Source of the DNA: JAAFHI01 sp039793685
GTDB lineage: Bacteria; Acidobacteriota; Blastocatellia; Chloracidobacteriales; Chloracidobacteriaceae
Length of the DNA: 64,000 bases
Reading direction: 5' to 3'
Assembly: GCA_039793685.1 (NCBI GenBank)
Contig: JBDRAL010000089.1
Span: 3,576-67,575 of the forward strand
The notes under the pieces are model-generated. The model saw nothing but the letters and a program-made list of their open reading frames with translations. It was not told the origin of the DNA and searched no databases. Position 1 is the stretch's first letter. Each line of letters starts with the position of its first letter. The translations under genes were made by a program, and so were the position numbers. This document shows, piece by piece, positions 23,955-32,151 of this stretch.

Positions 23955-25628
23955 ATGGCGAAACGGAATTCCCGGCTCGAACGCATCACGGTGGCGTCGC
24001 CCTGTACGGTGCCGTGGAATGAAATGGCCCGCCGCTCCGACGGCGCGCGGCATTGCGCCCACTGCGATACAAACGTCCACGATCTGTCGCGGATGACGCC
24101 GCGTCAGATCGAATTTCTGATTGACCGGACCGGCGGACAGTTCTGCGGACGGGTCACGCGCCGCCCGGATGGTTCGCTCGTCACGCTTCCCGAATTTCAA
24201 CGCATCGTCGAACCGACCTCCGGCCCCCGGCTCGTTAGCCTGAATCGGGCCGCGCCGGTCGCGGGCGTCGCCCTGAGCCTGATGCTCGGCCTCGGCGGCG
24301 CGGCCTTCGCCCAGCAACCGGAGGTGGCCGCCGACAAAACCTGCCAGATTGCCACGACACCGCTGAAAGGACCGCTTCCGACCGACGGCGACGCTGCGCT
24401 GTCGGGTACGGTGACGGACGAATCCGGCGCGGTCATCGCCGGCGCAACCGTCGAACTCCGCCACCCGGCGACCGATTTCGGCACGGCAATCAAAACCGAT
24501 GGCGAAGGCCATTTTGAGTTCAACGGGTTACGGACGGGCGAATACGTCCTGAACGTCGGCGCTCAAAACTTCAAAACACGCGCCATGGAGATCAAGGTCA
24601 ATCCCGGAGAAAAAACTTCCATCACCGTCGCCCTGAACGTTTCCGCGCAAGACAGCATCTCCGGAATCATCTCCATCCCCGAACCGACGCTCGCGGAGCT
24701 GATTTCGCAAAGCGACCTCATCGCTGTCGCCACCGTCAATCCGGCGATTGAACCGACACTTACCGACGAGGACAAGGAACGACTTAAAGATCAAAAAGCT
24801 CAAATGGCCGTTCTGGAAGCGGGCTGGATTCTCGCCGGACCGCCACCGAAGGCGCCAATCCGGATTCAGGATGAAATCGAGCAGGAACCAGCGGGTACGG
24901 ATGCCCTCTACCTGCTGTTTCTCAAGGCGAAAAAGGATGCGCCCGACGAGTACGAACAGGTCGCCTACAGCCGCCGTCGTCTGAACCGCGACGAGGCGTC
25001 CGCCTTTGAAAAGCGCATCGCGGAGTTTTACGCCCTGTCGGCGACCGAACGATTGAACCCAGCTGCCCGGCTGGAATGGATTCTCCGCTGCCTCACCGAT
25101 CCGACTACCCGCGAGGAAGGCGCCAAATTGCTTCTGGAAAGCCTTCCAGCCCCCCCGGAAGCCGACACGGAAACGGACACGGATGAACCGGAGACCAAGC
25201 CTGAATACTGGCTTGATCTGCTCGACGCGGCGCAACGTCGAAAGGTCGCCGACCTGCTTTTCAACGTGAAGAAACTCGGCAATCGCGAAAACCGGCTGAT
25301 TGCAGTCGTCCAGAAGCTCGGCGACGAGCGGCTGCCGCGCTTTCTCCTCGATCGGCTGAAATACGACGGATTCGAGAAACCGAGGATCGCCGTTTCCATC
25401 GCCGACCAACTCGGAGAAATTCTGGATGACGAGACCATCAAGGAAGAGATGTGGAAACTCAGCGAGGCCGGAGAGGCTCTGGAGCAGGCCACGGAAGACG
25501 CGGCGAACAATAACGACGACCCGCCGATGAAACCCGAAGCGGCCGCCGCGAACTGGAAACGGGCGATCAGCACGTTTCTGAAAGTCGCGGGTCCGGCGGT
25601 CAGGCGATACCGGGCGAAAAAACCATAA
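23955..25628 (+). CDS. Four-cysteine domain / membrane / carboxypeptidase-regulatory-like protein
   Basis: The 557-aa product has the N-terminal domain shared with the ankyrin proteins at 50-56 kb: SPCTVPWNEM, then RHCAHCDTNVHDLSRMT and FCGRV. The cysteines are placed as C, CxxC and C, consistent with a metal site. A single membrane segment follows (VAGVALSLMLGLGGAAFA, about residues 97-117). Residues about 145-230 are a carboxypeptidase regulatory-like beta domain (SGTVTDESGAVIAGATVEL, FEFNGLRTGEYVLNV). The last 300 residues are alpha-helical, acidic and unassigned. Topology suggests an inner N-domain and an exported C-part. The start has GAGG 8 nt upstream. Confidence 0.78.
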   Translation: MAKRNSRLERITVASPCTVPWNEMARRSDGARHCAHCDTNVHDLSRMTPRQIEFLIDRTGGQFCGRVTRRPDGSLVTLPEFQRIVEPTSGPRLVSLNRAAPVAGVALSLMLGLGGAAFAQQPEVAADKTCQIATTPLKGPLPTDGDAALSGTVTDESGAVIAGATVELRHPATDFGTAIKTDGEGHFEFNGLRTGEYVLNVGAQNFKTRAMEIKVNPGEKTSITVALNVSAQDSISGIISIPEPTLAELISQSDLIAVATVNPAIEPTLTDEDKERLKDQKAQMAVLEAGWILAGPPPKAPIRIQDEIEQEPAGTDALYLLFLKAKKDAPDEYEQVAYSRRRLNRDEASAFEKRIAEFYALSATERLNPAARLEWILRCLTDPTTREEGAKLLLESLPAPPEADTETDTDEPETKPEYWLDLLDAAQRRKVADLLFNVKKLGNRENRLIAVVQKLGDERLPRFLLDRLKYDGFEKPRIAVSIADQLGEILDDETIKEEMWKLSEAGEALEQATEDAANNNDDPPMKPEAAAANWKRAISTFLKVAGPAVRRYRAKKP

Positions 25629-25632
25629 AAAA

Positions 25633-25806
25633 GTCTGGAGTCTGGAGTCGAGAGTCTGGAGTCCGGAACAAGACAAGGAGACTTGGAGACCGGGAGACAA
25701 GGAAAAAAAGACTTGATTGAATGACTTCCCGCCGGAACGTTCCCTGTCTTTCAGTCCGAAGTCCGGTTTTGACTCCAGACTCACGACTCCGGACTCCAGA
25801 CTTTTC
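25633..25806. repeat. Composite word-palindrome, CTGGAGTC family (copy 3, inverted)
   Basis: Same building blocks as at 5061 and 23693, but the asymmetric spacer is on the right (CAGTCCGAAGTCCGG), so the whole element is in the opposite orientation. It fills the gap between two convergent genes. Confidence 0.9.
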
Positions 25807-25807
25807 T

Positions 25808-27049
25808 TTACAGTTTTCCGTAGCGGCGCAAATCGGGAAACAGCCAGGCGACGGTGCCGACGACGATGAGCGTCCCGATGCCGCCGCCGACCACGGCGAT
25901 TTTCGCGCCGAGATATTCCGCCGCGACGCCGGACTCGAAGCCGCCGAGTTCATTTGAAGTCCCGATGAAAATGCCGTTCACCGCCGACACCCGTCCGCGC
26001 ATGTCGTCGGGCGTGAGCGTCTGCACGAGCGTCGAACGGATGACCATGCTGATGCTGTCGAGCGCGCCGAGCAGGCCGAGCATCACCAGCGAGAGCGGAA
26101 ACCACGTCGAAAAACCGAACCCGATGGTCGCCAGTCCGAAGCCGATGACCGCCCAGAGCAGGGTTTTTCCGGCCTTTTGAATTGGCGGGAGCTGCGTGAG
26201 GGCGAGCGTCATCAGAAACGCGCCGATGGCCGGGGCGGCCTCCATCCAGCCGAGGCCGCGCGCGCCGACCTTCAGAATATCCTTGGCGTAGACCGGCATC
26301 AGCGCCGTCGCGCCGCCGAGCAGCACGGCGAACATGTCGAGCGAAATCGAGGCGAGGATGATTTTCGTCCGCCAGACGAAACCGACGCCCGCCAGTACCT
26401 GACTCAACGAAAAGCCCTTCGATGACGGCACGAACCGCTTGAGCGTCACTGTCGCCAGCACCGCGAGGTAAAACAGCGTGGCGACGACGTTGACCACAAA
26501 CACCGGCGTCGCGCTGTGAAACGCCGCGATGATGAAGCCGCCGAGGGCCGGTCCGAGCATCGCCGAAAGCTGAAAGGCGTTGCTGCTCCATTTGACGGCG
26601 TTCGGAAATTGTTCTTCCGAAACGAGTTGAGGCAGAAGCGCCTGCCGCGCGGGCATTTGCAGACCGCGCGCGATGCCGGTCAGGACGAGGCAGGCGTAAA
26701 CCAGCATCACCGGCCCGTGACTTGCCGAAACGAACGCCAGCCCGAATGAAGCGAGCAGGCTCACGGCGACCGCGATCATCACGATGCGCTTCCGGTCGTA
26801 GCGGTCGGCAATCGACCCGGCGGGCAGCGTCAGCAGCAGCATCGGCAGAAACTGGGCCAAGCCGACCCCGCCGAGCGTGATCGCCTTGCCGGTCCGTTCG
26901 TAGAGTTCCCAGCCGACCGCAACCGTCTGCATCTGCTGGCCGATGGTGGAGACGAGGTTGCCCGTCAGGAAACGCCGGTAGGCCGGCACGCGCAACGCGG
27001 CGTACGGGTCATGGCGAAATTCGGCGGCGGATGACATTGAATCAGGCAT
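25808..27049 (-). CDS. MFS transporter (exporter, MFS_3/EntS-like)
   Basis: The 413-aa product has about 12 membrane segments. NLVSTIGQQMQTVAVGWELY, AGSIADRYDRKRIVMIA (loop 2-3 motif) and GIARGLQMPARQALLPQLV are typical of the MFS_3 group, which contains exporters such as EntS and macrolide efflux proteins. The ATG at 27049 (MPDSMSSAAE) is preferred; an in-frame ATG lies at 27037 and the longer upstream frame is unlikely. No ribosome site is clear. The substrate is unknown. Confidence 0.88.
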   Translation of the reverse strand: MPDSMSSAAEFRHDPYAALRVPAYRRFLTGNLVSTIGQQMQTVAVGWELYERTGKAITLGGVGLAQFLPMLLLTLPAGSIADRYDRKRIVMIAVAVSLLASFGLAFVSASHGPVMLVYACLVLTGIARGLQMPARQALLPQLVSEEQFPNAVKWSSNAFQLSAMLGPALGGFIIAAFHSATPVFVVNVVATLFYLAVLATVTLKRFVPSSKGFSLSQVLAGVGFVWRTKIILASISLDMFAVLLGGATALMPVYAKDILKVGARGLGWMEAAPAIGAFLMTLALTQLPPIQKAGKTLLWAVIGFGLATIGFGFSTWFPLSLVMLGLLGALDSISMVIRSTLVQTLTPDDMRGRVSAVNGIFIGTSNELGGFESGVAAEYLGAKIAVVGGGIGTLIVVGTVAWLFPDLRRYGKL

Positions 27050-27268
27050 GGTTTTTTGAAAAACCGACCTTATCCCATCACCACCGCCCACTGACCATCC
27101 AACCTTCCGAAAAAAACTGAAGAATACGAACGAAAACGTACCTTTCTCGGAAGCGGACTGGCTTACATTCCCACGTTACCGATTTGTGGAACATGCTTTC
27201 CGAGCAAACGATTCGGTCCGTTGCGCCTCCACGCGGGTGCCGAGCAGCCACGGAGAAAGCGTCCCCCT

Positions 27269-27901
27269 ATGCGAATCACGGAAATTTTCTTCAGTATCCA
27301 GGGAGAGTCGAGCTACGCCGGTCTGCCGTGCATTTTTGTCCGAGCAACCGGATGCGACCTCCGATGCACCTGGTGCGATTCGGAATACACTTTTACCGGC
27401 GGCACGCACATGGCGGTGGATGAAATCGTCGAGAAGGTTCTCGGCTACCCCTGCCGCCTCGTCGAACTCACCGGCGGCGAACCCCTGCTTCAAAAGGACG
27501 TCCACGAACTCGCCGCCCGTCTGCTCGAAGCCGGAATGACGGTTCTTATCGAAACCGGCGGCCACCGCGACGTGTCGGGCCTCGACCCGCGGGTCATCAA
27601 GATTCTCGACGTGAAGTGTCCGGGCAGCGGGATGGCCGAAAAGAACCTCTGGTCGAACCTCGACCACGTCACCAGACGCGACGAAGTGAAGTTCGTCCTG
27701 GCCGACGTGCAGGATTACTACTGGGCGCGGGAGATCATCCGCATCTATCGCCTCGAAAAGCGGACCAACATCCTGCTTTCGACCGTTTTCGGCATCGACC
27801 GCCAGCCCATCGTCGAGCGCCTGCTCGCCGACGGCCTCGACGCCCGCTTCCAGATTCAACTGCACAAACTCGTCTGGGACCCGCAGGCGCGGGGAGTCTA
27901 A
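27269..27901 (+). CDS. queE: 7-carboxy-7-deazaguanine synthase
   Basis: The 210-aa radical SAM enzyme makes 7-carboxy-7-deazaguanine from carboxytetrahydropterin on the queuosine/preQ0 pathway. The cluster motif CDLRCTWC (CX3CX2C) near residue 32, FFSIQGESSYAGLPCIFVR before it, and TGGEPLLQ and IETGG after it are characteristic. The ATG at 27269 follows GGAGAAAG. Other queuosine genes are not in the window; no preQ1 riboswitch was recognised in the leader. Confidence 0.94.
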   Translation: MRITEIFFSIQGESSYAGLPCIFVRATGCDLRCTWCDSEYTFTGGTHMAVDEIVEKVLGYPCRLVELTGGEPLLQKDVHELAARLLEAGMTVLIETGGHRDVSGLDPRVIKILDVKCPGSGMAEKNLWSNLDHVTRRDEVKFVLADVQDYYWAREIIRIYRLEKRTNILLSTVFGIDRQPIVERLLADGLDARFQIQLHKLVWDPQARGV

Positions 27902-27906
27902 ATCAA

Positions 27907-28032
27907 TTATGAGTTATGAATTATGAATTATGAATTATGAATGTTCGGAAAGAATGCTTCCCGACCGGCTATCGAAATGACGACCAATTCATCATTCATA
28001 ATTCATAACTCATAATTCATAATTCATAACTC
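27907..28032. repeat. TTATGAATTATGA word palindrome
   Basis: TTATGAGTTATGAATTATG words (27907-27940) and the complementary ATTCATAATTCATAACTC words (27983-28032) flank a short unique centre, between convergent queE and the selenoprotein gene. Confidence 0.85.
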
Positions 28033-28037
28033 CCGAC

Positions 28038-28571
28038 TCACTCCCCTTCCTCCAGAAGCGTTTCGATGGTCGAGGAGAACTTCGCCTCCAGTCCGGAGCC
28101 GAAGCCGGACTGATCGAGCCGGATTTTCCCCTTCCGGTCGACGATGAACGTCCGGGGAATGCCGCTCACGCCGTAGGCCGACGAGGCTTCCCGCCCCGAG
28201 TAGATGGGAAATTCGGCGCCGTTCTGGCGCGCGACGCCGAGCGCGGCGGATTTGGAATCGTCGAGATTGAGCGAGAGGACGACCAGTCCTTTCTCGCGGT
28301 ACTTCTTTTCAAGGGCGACGATGTGCGGAAACTCCGCACGACACGGCCCTCACCAGCTCGCCCAGAAATTCATCAGCACGACCTTGCCACGCAGATCGGC
28401 GAGGCTGGCGGGCGGGGCGTCGCCGTAGGACGCGGCGGAAAAATCGGCTCCCGGCTTGTTCACCCGGCTCCCCGACTGGCAGAACCAGAACCCGGCGAGA
28501 ATCAGAAACAATCCGGCGGCGGCGATGACGAGGCGGCGATTGGTTTCCTGACGGGTACGCTCATCGAGCAT
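28038..28571 (-). CDS. TlpA/thioredoxin-like selenoprotein (in-frame TGA read as Sec74)
   Basis: The frame runs from an ATG at 28571 (AAAGGAG 8 nt upstream) to a TGA at 28038-28040, with one internal TGA at 28350-28352. Read through, it gives 177 aa: a membrane anchor (LVIAAAGLFLILAGFWF), then a TlpA-like thioredoxin domain. The internal TGA replaces the first active-site cysteine: NFWASW-U-GPCRAEFPH. The neighbouring paralogue has NFWASWCPPCRAEFPH at this position. The 104 codons after the TGA stay open and keep family features (LSLNLDD, FPIYSG, cis-Pro in SGIPRTFIVD). A hairpin fitting a bacterial SECIS follows the TGA. The product would be a membrane-tethered thiol-disulfide or peroxide-reducing enzyme. 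Alternative: a recent nonsense mutation or sequencing error. Confidence 0.82.
28313..28352 (-). promoter_or_regulatory. Putative bacterial SECIS element after UGA
   Basis: On the minus strand, 17 nt after the TGA (28350-28352), GUGCGGA (28339-28333) and UCCGCAC (28329-28323) form a perfect 7-bp stem around a GUU loop. GGGC (28349-28346) and GCCC (28316-28313) can close an outer helix. Bacterial SECIS elements have a G in the first loop positions and a loop 16-37 nt from the UGA; both conditions are met. Confidence 0.75.
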
Positions 28572-28712
28572 CAGTGAAACTCCTTTGATTCGACGATTGC
28601 TTGTTCTCGCAACCTACCGGATACGCCACCATCCGTCGAGTCTCGAAGCTCCCGGCGAATGACGTCGACTCCTGAAACTTTGAAGACTCATTCATCGTAC
28701 GCGCGCGATCCT

Positions 28713-28718
28713 ATTATA
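28713..28718 (-). promoter_or_regulatory. Possible -10 box for the selenoprotein gene
   Basis: On the minus strand the sequence reads ATATATAATAGG in an otherwise GC-rich gap, giving TATAAT about 140 bp upstream of the start. No good -35 at 16-18 bp was found. Confidence 0.3.
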
Positions 28719-28750
28719 TATGTCGCGTGCCGGAGCGATTTCCGCAACCA

Positions 28751-28797
28751 AATGAAAACGACGGGCGATCCGGTGAAAGCACACGTCGCCCGTCGTT
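28751..28797 (-). terminator. Rho-independent terminator after the TlpA-like gene
   Basis: A perfect 12-bp stem (AACGACGGGCGA at 28757-28768 with 28786-28797) is followed on the minus strand by TTTTCATTT. It separates the upstream operon (ispA to TlpA) from the selenoprotein gene. Confidence 0.8.
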
Positions 28798-28827
28798 CCC
28801 GATTTCCGGCGATGACCGCCGTTTTGT

Positions 28828-29409
28828 CTATTTCGCCGGCGCTTCCTTGAGCAGTTCGTCGATGATGGATTTGAACTGGGCCTCGCCCTTGTGCTGGTCG
28901 AAGTCGGTCGCCCGGTAGCGCGCCTTGCCGGTCTTGTCGATGAAGAACGTGACCGGGATGGCGCTCACCTCGTACGGCCCGGCCAGCGTCGCCCCCTGAT
29001 AAATCGGGAACCCCGCCTTTTCGGTCGAGGCGAACGCCTTGCCGCGTTCCGGCGCTTCCGCGAAGTGCATCGAAAGCAGGACAAAATCCTTGTCCTTGTA
29101 TTCCTTGTGAATTGCGACGAGGTGCGGGAATTCCGCCCGGCACGGCGGACACCAGCTTGCCCAGAAATTGATGACGACGACCCTGCCGCGCAGGTCGGAA
29201 AGTTTGACCTTCGAACCGTCGGTGATGCTCGGGGCCTCGAAATCCGGGGCCATGGCGTCGAGCTTGATGATGCCGCCGCGCGCGTCCGTCGTCGCGCCGG
29301 TGGCGGCGGGGCCGTTCGCCCGCGTCGTCCAGTGGCCGAAACACAAAACCGCGCCGAGCGCGAGCGCAATACCGAGTCCCTTTTTCACTTCAGTTCTCCT
29401 CTGAGCCAT
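28828..29409 (-). CDS. TlpA-like thioredoxin-family protein (Cys form)
   Basis: The 193-aa product has an N-terminal signal/anchor (GLGIALALGAVLCFG) and an AhpC/TSA-Redoxin-type TlpA domain with the active site WASWCPPCR near residue 86, LLSMHFAEAP, FPIYQG and cis-Pro in SAIPVTFFID. It is probably a periplasmic thiol-disulfide reductase, perhaps in cytochrome c maturation. The ATG overlaps the end of the lipoprotein hydrolase gene by 25 bp. It is the cysteine counterpart of the selenoprotein downstream. Confidence 0.92.
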   Translation of the reverse strand: MAQRRTEVKKGLGIALALGAVLCFGHWTTRANGPAATGATTDARGGIIKLDAMAPDFEAPSITDGSKVKLSDLRGRVVVINFWASWCPPCRAEFPHLVAIHKEYKDKDFVLLSMHFAEAPERGKAFASTEKAGFPIYQGATLAGPYEVSAIPVTFFIDKTGKARYRATDFDQHKGEAQFKSIIDELLKEAPAK

Positions 29410-30302
29410 TGAATACCCGCCGGAATGCCCTGCTGAATCATTGAATCGTAATGATCGCCGGTTTGAACCCTTACGAACGTCACCTTGGGGTTGGTTTCCT
29501 TGAGTTTCGCCTCGTATTCCATCACCGAGGCCAGCGGAATGACCGAATCGTCGGCGGCATGGAATAAAAAGACAGGACAGCGGAGGGCCTTTGTATTCCC
29601 TTCCGGCGAAAAATTCGCGAGAAACTTCCGGTAACCGGGGATTTCGTCCTCGACCTGGTTCACGAATTCATCTCCCAAATAGGTGACCAACTGGCAGCGG
29701 GGCGCGTAGGCGATACAGCCCCGGATGCGCGGCTCGTTCGCGGCGACGAAAAGCGATTCGGTCGCCGCCGAACTGTGGCCGGCGGTGAACAGCCGCGCAC
29801 CGTCCACAGCGGGGATTTTCGCGAGCGTAAAGTAGAGTGCAGCGCGGAAGTTACGCAATCCGGCGTTGGATTCGCGAAACTGGCGGATGGCCGTCAGGGC
29901 CTGATCGTCGGTCGGATTTTTGGGAAGCGGACCTTCGAGTTCGTACGCCACGACCGCGAATCCGGCCTTGACGTAGGGCAGGTGTTCCGGGCGGTCCCCC
30001 TCGCCGAGGCTCATGCCGTGATACATCCGCGACCCGGCCGGAGCGATGAAAATGCACGGCAGCTTGGTCTTCGGAAGCGGATCGGGCAGATACACCCAGA
30101 CCGTTTTCGCGTTCGCCACGGGAAGCGTAACTTCGTGCAGGCGGATTCCGGGCGCGACGAGCATCCCCGCGCCCAGCTCCGGCCAGTTTCTCGCGGCCGG
30201 TTCCGCCGGACGGGGGGCTGGAGCGGAGGGCGGAGACGCTGGTTTTCCGCATCCGAACGCCAGCATCGCGCCGATGAGGACGATGAAGGTCAACAACTTC
30301 AT
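29385..30302 (-). CDS. Lipoprotein with alpha/beta-hydrolase fold
   Basis: The 305-aa product has a lipobox (LAFGC, Cys18), a Pro/Ala linker, and an alpha/beta-hydrolase domain. The nucleophile elbow is GHSSA (residues about 170-174), the acid FHAADDSVIP and the histidine GDHYDSM, giving a complete Ser-Asp-His triad. It should be a membrane-anchored esterase or peptidase of unknown substrate, similar to dienelactone-hydrolase/prolyl-oligopeptidase types. The gene lies 31 bp after ispA and overlaps the TlpA-like gene. Confidence 0.85.
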   Translation of the reverse strand: MKLLTFIVLIGAMLAFGCGKPASPPSAPAPRPAEPAARNWPELGAGMLVAPGIRLHEVTLPVANAKTVWVYLPDPLPKTKLPCIFIAPAGSRMYHGMSLGEGDRPEHLPYVKAGFAVVAYELEGPLPKNPTDDQALTAIRQFRESNAGLRNFRAALYFTLAKIPAVDGARLFTAGHSSAATESLFVAANEPRIRGCIAYAPRCQLVTYLGDEFVNQVEDEIPGYRKFLANFSPEGNTKALRCPVFLFHAADDSVIPLASVMEYEAKLKETNPKVTFVRVQTGDHYDSMIQQGIPAGIQWLRGELK

Positions 30303-30333
30303 AGGGATGCGAACATTTTCGAAAAACCGTGGG

Positions 30334-31230
30334 TCAGGATTTGCGCTCGGTGATGAACCGCGCGAGGTCGGCGAGAATTTCGGCGCGGGGTCCGAAGGGT
30401 TCGACCAGCGCGACGGCTTCGGCGACGAGGTCGTCGGCCTTCCGGCGCGAGGCTTCGAGGCCGAACAGCGCGGGGTAGGTTGCCTTGCCGACGGCGGCGT
30501 CCTTGCCGGGCGTCTTGCCGAGCTGTTCGGCGGAGGCGGTCACGTCGAGGATATCGTCGGCGATCTGGAAGGCGAGGCCGATGCACGCGCCGTACCGCTG
30601 GAGCGTTTCAACCTGTTCGTCCGTTGCACCGGCCATCATCCCGCCGCAGACGACCGCGCCGCGAATCAGCGCGCCGGTCTTCGAACGGTGAATGTAGGCG
30701 AGTTGTTCGGCGGTGACGGGTTTTCCTTCCGCCTCGATGTCGGCCACCTGTCCGCCGATCATGCCGTCCACCGTGCCCGAGCCGCGCGCGATTTCGACCA
30801 TCACGCGGATTTTCCGCTCGATGAGCGCGGGCGGAACGTCCATTTCCGCAAGGACTTGAAAGGCGTGGGTGAGCAGGCCGTCGCCCGCCAGAATCGCCGT
30901 CGCCTCGTCGAATTTCTTGTGGCAGGTCGGCATCCCGCGCCGGAGGTCGTCGTTGTCCATCGCGGGCAGGTCGTCGTGGATGAGCGAGTAGGTGTGGATC
31001 ATCTCGAAGGCGCAGGCGACCGGGTAGAGATGCTCCGGCGCGCCGCCGAGGGCTTCTCCGGCGGCCAGCACCAGCACCGGCCGCAGCCGCTTGCCGCCGG
31101 CCATCAGGCTGTAGCGCATCGCTTCGTGGACGCGGGCGGGCGGCGTGTCGGCAGCGGGCATGAGCCGGTCGAGCCAGGCGTTGATGTCTTCGAGTTTCGT
31201 GGCGAAATAGTGATTGATGGAAGCGGACAT
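30334..31230 (-). CDS. ispA: Polyprenyl diphosphate synthase (farnesyl/geranylgeranyl type)
   Basis: The 298-aa enzyme condenses isopentenyl diphosphate with allylic diphosphates. Both aspartate motifs are present: IHDDLPAMDNDDLRRG and IADDILD, with GGKRLRP and the KTG motif near the middle. EMIHTYSLIHDD before the first motif is the IspA (bacterial FPP synthase) pattern. The ATG at 31230 (MSASINHYF) is preferred to the longer frame upstream. It leads a probable operon with the hydrolase and TlpA-like genes. Confidence 0.92.
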   Translation of the reverse strand: MSASINHYFATKLEDINAWLDRLMPAADTPPARVHEAMRYSLMAGGKRLRPVLVLAAGEALGGAPEHLYPVACAFEMIHTYSLIHDDLPAMDNDDLRRGMPTCHKKFDEATAILAGDGLLTHAFQVLAEMDVPPALIERKIRVMVEIARGSGTVDGMIGGQVADIEAEGKPVTAEQLAYIHRSKTGALIRGAVVCGGMMAGATDEQVETLQRYGACIGLAFQIADDILDVTASAEQLGKTPGKDAAVGKATYPALFGLEASRRKADDLVAEAVALVEPFGPRAEILADLARFITERKS

Positions 31231-31382
31231 GACGTTTGGGGAGAAAAAAAGATGACGTGTCCGTCCAGTCTTGACGGCCCGGCCCGGCTTGTCAACCGGA
31301 CGCGCTTGTCGGAACGGCGTGTTCCGGATAGGTTTCCGGCCTTCCCCCAATTCAATTTGCCGTTCGATTCGTCAGCCGCGCC

Positions 31383-32138
31383 GTGTTCAAACCGGAAGTT
31401 TTCGAAGTCGCGCCCGATCTGTACTGCCTTCGGCGGCGGTCCTATCTGACCTGTTCCTATCTGGTCGTCGAGCCGTCCGGAATCGTGCTGGTTGACGCCG
31501 GGATGAAGTCGGACGCCCGGGACGTGCGGTTCGCCCTGCGGTTCATCGGTCGGGAAATGCGCGACGTGACGGCGGTGCTGCTCACCCACTGGCATAACGA
31601 CCACTCGGCGGGCGCGGGCGTGGTGCGGGCGGAAACCGGCGCGCCCGTCCACGCGCATCCGGCGGACGCCGTCCACCTGACCGGCGAACGGGATCGCGTC
31701 ACGCTTTCAAGCCGGATTGCGCGGGTCGTGCCGGAATGGGGGCCGTTCGTTCTGGTCAAGGGACTGCTGCACGAAACGGTGACGGCGCGAGTCGCCGATC
31801 CGGCGCCGCTCGCGGACGGCGATCTCGTCGCGGATGGATTTGAAGTTGTCGCGACACCCGGCCATACGCCGGGACACGTCTGTTTTTACCACCGGAAACG
31901 CCGGGCGCTGTTCGCCGGAGACGCGCTGGCGGTCATCAACGGACGTCCGCGGCTGATGGCGCGCCCGGTCACGCCCGATCTTCCGGCGGCGCGGGCGTCG
32001 GCGATGAAATGCCTCGACCGCGACATCCGGTTTCTCTGTCCGGGTCACCGCCACCCGCTTCATCTTGAAAACGACCGGGTTCGCACCGATTTTCTGGCCC
32101 GGCTGGCGACCGACGACCGTTGGCCGCTGTTCGGGTAG
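31383..32138 (+). CDS. Metallo-beta-lactamase-fold hydrolase
   Basis: The 251-aa product starts at GTG 31383 (no clear ribosome site). The zinc ligands are visible: THWHNDHSAG (HxHxDH), ATPGHTPGH, FAGDAL and CPGHRHP. The absence of an extra domain and the short length fit a glyoxalase-II-like or general MBL hydrolase. The substrate is unknown. It is convergent with the TonB-tail cluster. Confidence 0.9.
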   Translation: MFKPEVFEVAPDLYCLRRRSYLTCSYLVVEPSGIVLVDAGMKSDARDVRFALRFIGREMRDVTAVLLTHWHNDHSAGAGVVRAETGAPVHAHPADAVHLTGERDRVTLSSRIARVVPEWGPFVLVKGLLHETVTARVADPAPLADGDLVADGFEVVATPGHTPGHVCFYHRKRRALFAGDALAVINGRPRLMARPVTPDLPAARASAMKCLDRDIRFLCPGHRHPLHLENDRVRTDFLARLATDDRWPLFG

Positions 32139-32151
32139 TATCCCGTTTCGC

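Noticed and set aside
22485..24512. 675-aa minus-strand ORF across the DUF1444-like gene and the next gene
   Set aside because: Spans two real genes and a word palindrome; composition is that of a shadow frame.
27092..27268. preQ1 riboswitch upstream of queE
   Set aside because: No preQ1-I or preQ1-II consensus (C-rich loop with A-rich tail) could be found before the start codon.
28350..28571. Reading the TlpA-like gene as a truncated 73-aa protein or pseudogene
   Set aside because: The frame after the TGA is intact to its natural stop, the TGA is at the redox Cys, and a SECIS-like hairpin follows; selenocysteine explains all three.
30046..31449. 467-aa plus-strand ORF over ispA and the hydrolase gene
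   Set aside because: Antisense to two clear enzymes with all active-site motifs.
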